Assembly: GCA_012845835.1 (NCBI GenBank)
Contig: JABAKD010000015.1
Coordinates: 4,478,278-4,542,277, forward strand
Length of the DNA: 64,000 bases
Source of the DNA: Undaria pinnatifida
Taxonomy: Eukaryota; Sar; Phaeophyceae; Laminariales; Alariaceae
Direction: 5' to 3'
Positions 34,701 to 42,717 of this stretch are shown here, in pieces. The notes beneath the pieces were generated by a model. That model was not told where the DNA came from. It saw only the letters and a program-made list of their open reading frames with translations, and ran no database searches. The translations under genes and the position numbers were made by a program. Within the stretch, counting starts at the first letter, position 1. Each line of letters opens with the position of its first letter.

Positions 34701-37700
34701 GTACTGAGGTTAGTTTGTGCCGCACTGCTGTCCCTGTCGGTGTGTCTAATCGAAATAACAGGAAGCAAGCGGCGGTGGACAGTGTGCAGCAGGTGAAGCA
34801 GAGCCAGCTTTACCAGTCGGATCCGACGCGTTGGAACGCGCTCAGCTGTGTGAAGAGCTTCATCATTCGCCACGCTCTTCCGTTCAGTCTCTTCGACGAC
34901 AAGTACACGCGCCACACCCTCGCTGTCGTCGCGCCTGCCGACAAACTCCAAGTGGAAAAGCTCAACAACAAAGCCATAAGTTGGGTGGCTGAGAGTCGGC
35001 TGGCAAAAGGTGTATGCCAGCGACTCTCAGCCACCCAACTTATGGCTTTGTTGTTGAGCTTTTCCACTTGAAGTTTGTCGGCAGGCGCGACGACAGCGAG
35101 GGTGTGGCGCGTGTACTTGTCGTCGAAGAGACTGAACGGAAGAGCGTGGCGAATGATGAAGCTCTTCACACAGCTGAGCGCGTTCCAACGCGTCGGATCC
35201 GACTGGTAAAGCTGGCTCTGCTTCACCTGCTGCACACTGTCCACCGCCGCTTGCTTCCTGTTATTTCGATTAGACACACCGACAGGGACAGCAGTGCGGC
35301 ACAAACTAACCTCAGTACAGCAGTCAAAACCACATGCATGCAAGAACATGTATGACATGCATGATGAACGGCACTATTTCTAACGAAGTACGGAGTACGT
35401 TGCAAGCACGAAAAACATCATGCTACCGATGTGCTTTTGGACGCTGTAGAACCCGAGGAAATTTTCAAGGTTTTCGCCGTGGTGCGGCACCCCTGGCTTG
35501 CGAGGCAGGCGTACACCTGCTTCCTAACTGGTTCCAACTTCTCCCCGTCCTCGGGCTTGTACTCCAGCCTCACTCCGTAGAAAGCTGTGAAGCTAGGCTT
35601 TCCTTTCACGTTGGGTATGTCCGCGATCATTACACCATGTGGAGGAGCGTAGCGGAGAACGGCGTCCTTCACGTCCGCCGGAACGCTGCTCGGGAAATTC
35701 AGGTTCGCTGCAATCCGATTTCTTGGCCTCTCAGAAACCTCACCATCACCCTGGCTAACAAAGCCGGACAGCGCTGTCTGCTGGGTGGATGCCGGCGCGC
35801 TGCCACCGCTGCTGCTGCCACCTCCCGCCGATTGACCGTCGTTGGCGCAGTTGCTCATGATCGCCTTGTGGTGGTTTGTTGGCACCAGGATCGGGTGCGG
35901 GGGGGGAGATCTACAAGCAACATGCTGCTGCATCCCAGGGTGGGGTGCCTTTTCGACCTCGTGTATTTGCCCGAGACCCCTTCAATACCCAAAACTGTTC
36001 CGACTATTGACTGATTGTGGTGGAATGCGAAGTGCAATATGTGATATCCAACACGTGATATCCAATATCCAACGACACCAAAATTATTCCACATGTGTGG
36101 TGGCATCATACTGAATCTCAGGAAAGACATACAGCAGTATTGCTTCTTGCAATATGCGTTGAAGTTACAATATGTTTCCCAAATATCATATCGATAGGTA
36201 CTGGGGTGGTCAATACTGTTCAACCATCCAATATTGATCACTATTACTCAGGCAATATTAGAGATTTTGCATCTATCAATACGTATTGCCGTTATCAATA
36301 TGGATACAACAAAAGACTCAATACTGATTGATATTCCAATATGCTATCGAACGAACTTATTGTTATGATTTGCGACGTCAATACCAATCGATGTACTCAT
36401 TCTGATAAGTGTTGTTTCCGCCGATATGTCAGCAACTGTTGACTTGATATGCATTGCTCTGCACAGTATGTCTGCAGAAGCGCTACCAATACCTATTGGG
36501 GCGGCCAATACGGCGGACACGGCAATAGGTTCGTATGCGTATTGCAATATGATATTGCATATCGTCCAGGGTGTGGAAAATATACCCTTGTAACCCGCAA
36601 GATAGCACACTCCCTGCGATGACTCTCACAGCCGATTTCGTCCGAAACCAGGGTTTTGGGGAGATGTCGTCGAGATACTTGCCATAGACGCATGGCTTGG
36701 CGTTTGCAATATCTTGCCCGTTGTCGAGAAATCGTTTTTTTGTTTGTCCGAGGGGTGTGTTGTCTTGCGTGTCATACGGTAGGATCTAGATTATCTATCT
36801 AGATTATCTATCTAGATTATCTATCTAGATTGTGGAAAATATACCCTTGTAACCCGCAAGATAGCACACTCCCTGCGATGACTCTCACAGCCGATTTCGT
36901 CCGAAACCAGGGTTTTGGGAAGATGTCGTCGAGATACTTGCCATAGACGCATGGCTTGGCGTTTGCAATATCTTGCCCGTTGTCGAGAAATCGTTTTTTT
37001 GTTTGTCCGAGGGGTGTGTTGTCTTGCGTGTCATACGGTAGGATCTAGATTATCTATCTAGATTATCTATCTAGATTATCTATCTAGATTATCTATCTAG
37101 ATTATCTCTATCTAGATCATCTGTCTAGATATGATATATGTCTAGATGATTTGGCAAGATCATCTAGACCGATCGTCCGTCTAGATCATCAATATTGATT
37201 ATCTATCTAGATCATCTATCTAGCTAGATCGTCTATCTAGATAATCTGAACATATCGATCATCTAGATAATCTATCTTGATCATTTATCTAGACGATCCA
37301 TCTATATGATGTATCTAGGTTATCTATCTAGACGATCTATCTATATTGTCTATCTAGATGGTATAGATCGTGATCTGTCCGACGCGCGCATGCTACCCGG
37401 GTATGTACGGGTGACGCCGCCCCCGCAAACTATCAGGACACCATATAGTTTGATAATTCCCTCGTCCCCCTCCCCCCTTACTCCATCCCTCCGTTGCATC
37501 TTTCCTTCGCGTCCCCGTTCGTTCCCCCTGCTTCCCCCCTCGCTGCCCCCGTTCCTTCGCTCCTCACGGGGTCGTGCCCTCTCGGCCTCCAACAGACGGT
37601 AGTTTCCGGGATCGAGGACCTCCGACGAGAGGCCGGGGTTAGCCTCGGAGAGAGCTGCGTGAAGCCGGAGTACGATGCGCTGATCACGGCATCGGATTCG

Positions 37701-40700
37701 CTGAAGAAGGCCCTGGCGACCGCACAGCTCGAGTCGTCCCCGGCCCCCCAGGTTGGTGGTGGTGATGGAAGGCGTTTTTGCTTGGGGGGGAGGGGGGGGG
37801 GGATAATCGTTGTCACGCATGACCGCCGTCTGTCAAACCTTATACCCTCGCACCGCTACAATGCCGGGACGGTTGGGCGCGGGGGTGAGGGTATTTCTTC
37901 AACCAGTTTTGTGATGGTGGCGACGGCGGTGGCAGTGCTGTTGGTGGGTGGTTGTGGTGGTGGTGTTGATAGGGGTATTGGTGTCGTTGTTGTCGTCGTC
38001 GTTGTTGTCGCCGTGGCTGTTGCTATTGTTGTTACTGTTGTTACTGTTGTCACGTTAACTAGTCGCCGAAACCTAAACCGTTATTTTCTCAGTGCCCCCT
38101 TTTCGCTCCCCTTTTTTTTGTAATACGTGTTTCTGACCGTGGTTGACGTTTCTGCCGACGCACAGGCATTAACACCCCCAGCCCTCGGAGTCAACGTCCT
38201 CTTTTGTTGATGTTTTCTTTTTCTTTTCCTTTCTGCTTCCTTGTATTTTGCACCCGTTTTCTTGTGTTATTTGTTTTATTTCCTTGGTTTATTGTTGTCT
38301 CTCTTGCCGTCTCTCTTGTTTTTGTTTCCTTTGAAAGTTTTGTTAATTTCTCATTGCCCCCCCCCCCCCCCCCCTTTTCTGTTATACTTCATATTTCTAT
38401 TTTCTAACATTGGCTAACGTCTATGCCGACTCGCAGGCAGCGACAGCTACGCCGGCAGCGATAGCTACGCCGGCAGCAGTCGCAGGGGCGACTAGCCCGG
38501 AACAGCCAGGTATGCTGTCGACTCTCACGAAGCGCGTCCGCACCGGCTTCCTCATGGCGGGCATCGCAACGGTGTGGATTTTCAGCGGAAACTGGGTCTT
38601 TTCGGTGGGATTCGCCTTGCAAGCGCTGCTGGCTCAGCTGGAGTACTACCGGATGGCCATGCAGAAGGGTGAGTAAGGGTGGTACCCAGGGGGGTCGGGT
38701 AGAGTAGTACCGGATAACCATACACAAAAGGGGGAGTAAGAGTACCCGGAGGGTCGGGTGGAATACCACCCGGATGGTCACGCAGAAAAGTGAGTAAGAG
38801 TGGAATCCAGGGGTTCGGGTGGAGTTTTACCGGATGGCCATGCAGAAGGGGGGGTAAGGGTGACAGCGAGGGGATCAGGCGGAGTAGTACGGAATGGCCC
38901 ATACAGAAGGGTGAGCAAGGGTACTCGAGGAGTCGGGTGGAGCAGTGCCGGATGGCCTTGCAGAAGGGTATGTGTGGGTGGAACCCAAGGGGTTGGGTGG
39001 AGTGGTACCAGATGGATATTTTGTTGTTTTTTTTTCATCCTATTTTTTACCCTCGCGGGTGGAGTGCTACCGGATGGCCATCAGAGCCTGAAATCGGTAT
39101 ACCCTTGCCCTATATTCCCAAGGGGTCGGGTGGAGTGGTACCAGATGGACATTTTGTTTTTTTTTCATCCTATTTTTTACCCTCGCGGGTGGAGTACTAC
39201 TGGATGGCCATCAGAGCCTGAAATCGGTATACCCTTGCCCTATATATCACCCCCTATAGGATGTGATGTCTCCATATATCGTAGTCATGCCTTTTTCGGC
39301 CTAGATATGATCTAAATATTATCGTGTTACATTGCTATATACCGGTTTTGGCAAGAACTGACTATAGTGTGATGATGCGATAAACGATGGACATATATTT
39401 TCCCGATTTGTGGAGTACCGTAATGTGCTTTGTCAATGCCCCCGTCCTTGTGTTGCCCCCCCCCCCCCAGCGCAAATGGAAGAAAAAGTGGTAAAAACGC
39501 GGTTGTCCCCGTGGAATGAGCTTTATTTTTATTCTGACAAAGGCCCCCCTACCTCTTCGGTATCCCCGGGGACAACTTTATTATCATAATGAGGCGTGCT
39601 GCCCCGGGGACAGCACGCCAAAACAAGGCCACCCCAGGGGGGGGGGGGTGTACTCAGTTTGTGCATGGCCGTAGTCGTATGGCCATAGACCCTCGCATCC
39701 CTACTATGCCGGGACGCAGCATGTCGGGCTTTCACCGACCAGGCAGACATTGCTTGCACCAAGCGCGAAGCGCCGTGAGGTGTTCGGCGAGTCGCATGAA
39801 GGTTGAACTGCATCCTTCCAAGAACCGCTCTGATGCCACCTCGGGTAGGAGAACATAAGTATATCTGCGGCATTCCATTCCGCCCCACCGCGAGTTGTTT
39901 GCAATTAGCAGTGCGCATCCACGAGAGGCCGAAGGTCAAACAGGGGCTTCGGGTCTTCTCGGGTCTTTGGGACTAGAGCCTGGTATCGGTATACCCTTAC
40001 CCTGTAGGTCTTCCCCTGTAGATCATCCCCTATACGATTTGATATATCCCGATACCCTAGTTATGTTCTTTTTCAAGGCCAAGATATGATATAAATATCA
40101 CATCGTAATACATATATCGCTACATATATAACCCTACATATTGGTAAGATGTAAGGCTTTCTCGTGATATATCAGGGTATACAGTAGGACATCACTTCCC
40201 TTGTATATATCACATCCCATAACGTTTACTTCGAAGTATGGAATAATGCGCATGATACCTACGTGACTTGATATATCAACTTATCCAGCATAATCTATAT
40301 TTTTTGTGGGGTATATATCACTATCATACCCCCCCCATTTCTTACCCAATACCCGGCTTGAATGGCCTTGCAGAAGGACGACGAACGGTCGTACCCAGGC
40401 TTCGGGTGGGCTTTTGCGTTAAATCAGATGAAACCGTTTCCGAATCCCAAAACCGCCGCCGCTAGACTATTCCCCCATGGGCCACTCTCGCACTCGCTAC
40501 GTTTTCTCGGTGTGTGCTCTGTGCTGCTGCTACTGTCCCCCGCTGTGCTTCTGCATGAGTGTGGGGCGAGGGGCACATTGATCAGCTTGCTTGAGGGTGG
40601 GTGGAGTTGGGTTTGAACCGGGCGGGGGGGGGGGGGGGGGGGGGGGGGGGGGCTGCCCGGTCCGTTGGCAGACCGGATGGGTTCGGATTGGGTCGGACCA

Positions 40701-41073
40701 GATCATGCAGTCGTGCATCGTTTTGACGTACAGCCTTCACTTTTTGCTAAAATCACGCCAAGTGTGCTATCTTGCGATGGCTCGAAGGTGGATTTTTTTT
40801 CAGTCGCGTAGTTGTGCATTTTGTACAAATCTCGTGCAACATGTGTAATTGTAAACTGTGCAATTGTACGATCGCCCTAACTCACCGTCTAATCGTCTCG
40901 TATCGTCCAACCAATCGCCCACTATCCCCATTGTGCTACCGTGCCATGGTACGGTGCAGGGGTGAAGCCGGCCCGGCGCATCAGTGCGGTGGCAACGGTG
41001 CTTCTCTACGCTTTCGCCGTGGGCTGCCCTCCCCTTCACAACTACGTCATGGCTAACATCGGCTTGTGAGATA

Positions 41074-41115
<42 letters not shown>

Positions 41116-42669
41116 CGTATTCATTTGCTGCTTGCCTTGGCTTTTTTACCATTGACCACGCATCCCGTTCGAGACGGAGCACCGTTCCTACTCCTAATAG
41201 ACACCTCCAACATTTGGGCGCTCATTACGCTTTATACACAGATGGGGTAGAGAAAAAAGGCGGTTCAAAGGAGGGGGCGGGGGGGGCAGAGGGGGGACGA
41301 AAGGAAGGGGGTGGCCGGGTGGGTGGGTGGCCGGGTGGGGTGGGAGAGATGAACTATACCTGGTAGACGAAAGATCTTGCGTATATAGTATCTCTCGTCT
41401 ATGGTTTATCTCTCCCATCCCACTCACCCACTGACCCGCCCACCCACTGACCCGCCCATTCCCTTCCTCAGGGGGGCAAGGCGGGCAGATTATAGACAGC
41501 AGTCAAGCAGAGACAAGATATAGACAAAGAGGGCAAGTAAGAGACGGGTGCAGAGAGACAAAAGGCAGAGGTTGATTGGAGAGAAAGAGGGAGAAGGTAC
41601 AGAGCATAGGTAAGAGTCAGAGCATAGGTAAGAGTAAATGTGACGATAAAAGATGAAAAAAACGCGTGATTGGTCTCGTCCGTTCGTTGCTAGGTTGGCC
41701 GCAGGCCGGTTAAGTGTTCCACACGGAAAGCGGTACGGCCAGATGAGTCGCGTCTGTTTGACATAACCTCCCCCTCCTCCCCCCTCCCCTCCCTCCCCCC
41801 CTTCCCCCAGTTACATCATGCTGTACTTCCTCCTGGTGAGGCGAACCCCGGCCTCTATCGGCGACATTTCCACCACTTTTATGGGGGTGTTCTATGGGGC
41901 CTACCTGCCTAGCTTCTGGGTACGCCTCCGTGCTTTGGGCACGGGAAACCCTATGCTTTTTTGGGCGGGGGTGCGGGGCGTGTTCCCCTGGTACCCATCC
42001 TGGGCTCCCCTTCCCGTCCCAGACTCCTTGACGCAGGTGCGCGGCCCACGTTTTGGGGGGGGATTACTTGGAATCAGTGTGAAATATTACTGGCATACAA
42101 CGGGGATAGGGGACGGTTAATGGCGTTGGAACTGCCCCCACATTTTGGAGGGGGGGAAACCTTGGACATGGTGTGGGGCGGGGATGGGGTACAGTCAACC
42201 CTTTTACAACTGCATCAGCTTTTTGGGGGGAAATTACTTGGAATCGGTGTGGGATATTGCAGGTGCACGGCGGGGATGGGAGGAAGCTAACCTTTTTAGA
42301 AGTGTACCCCCCACCCCCGTGTAGCACAACAATAGAGAGTAGGACTCACGCAGTAGGAGAATGTGAAGTACACCAGGGGGAACGGGATGCGTTAGAGATG
42401 AGGAAATTGGACGTATGTGACATGGAAGAGTTTGGTAGACTGGAGAGTAACGAGAAAACGATCGCTATCCTAGGAGATAGATGGTGGCCGCAGAAGGCGA
42501 AACAGGACGGAGATAGCATAAGCAAACAGTGTTTATGTAGTATAGGGAAGAAACGTAATAAGCGCCCGAATGTTGGGGGTGTCTCTAGTAGGAGTAGGAA
42601 CGGTGCTCCGTCTCGAGAGGGATGCGTGGTCAATGGGCAAATGACTAAGGCAAGCAACAACTAAGTACG

Positions 42670-42717
<48 letters not shown>

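Larger units (their letters stand above)
34052..35968. repeat. Near-perfect 1.9-kb palindrome of transposase 5' exons
   Basis: Left arm 34052-35005 and right arm 35014-35968 are reverse complements separated by about 8 bp (centre at 35010). Only a handful of differences were seen, for example single-base changes near 34380/35640 and 34947/35070 and one extra G near 35910. Each arm holds the transposase leader, exon N1 and exon N2. Confidence 0.95.
28010..36590 (-). mobile_element. hAT-family DNA transposon in cdsA intron 2
   Basis: The transposase exons (29151-32.9 kb and the 5' exons near 35.0-35.9 kb) are all on the minus strand. They are flanked by about 550 bp on the left (28010-28560) and 590 bp on the right (36000-36590) packed with short CAATAT, GATATTG and TATCGATA motifs, which look like hAT subterminal binding repeats. 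A third such block lies at 33655-34047. Two blocks end TCCAGGG (34047 and 36583), a plausible terminus. I could not identify a matching left terminus or target-site duplication, so the ends are approximate. The element lies antisense to its host gene. Confidence 0.65.
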
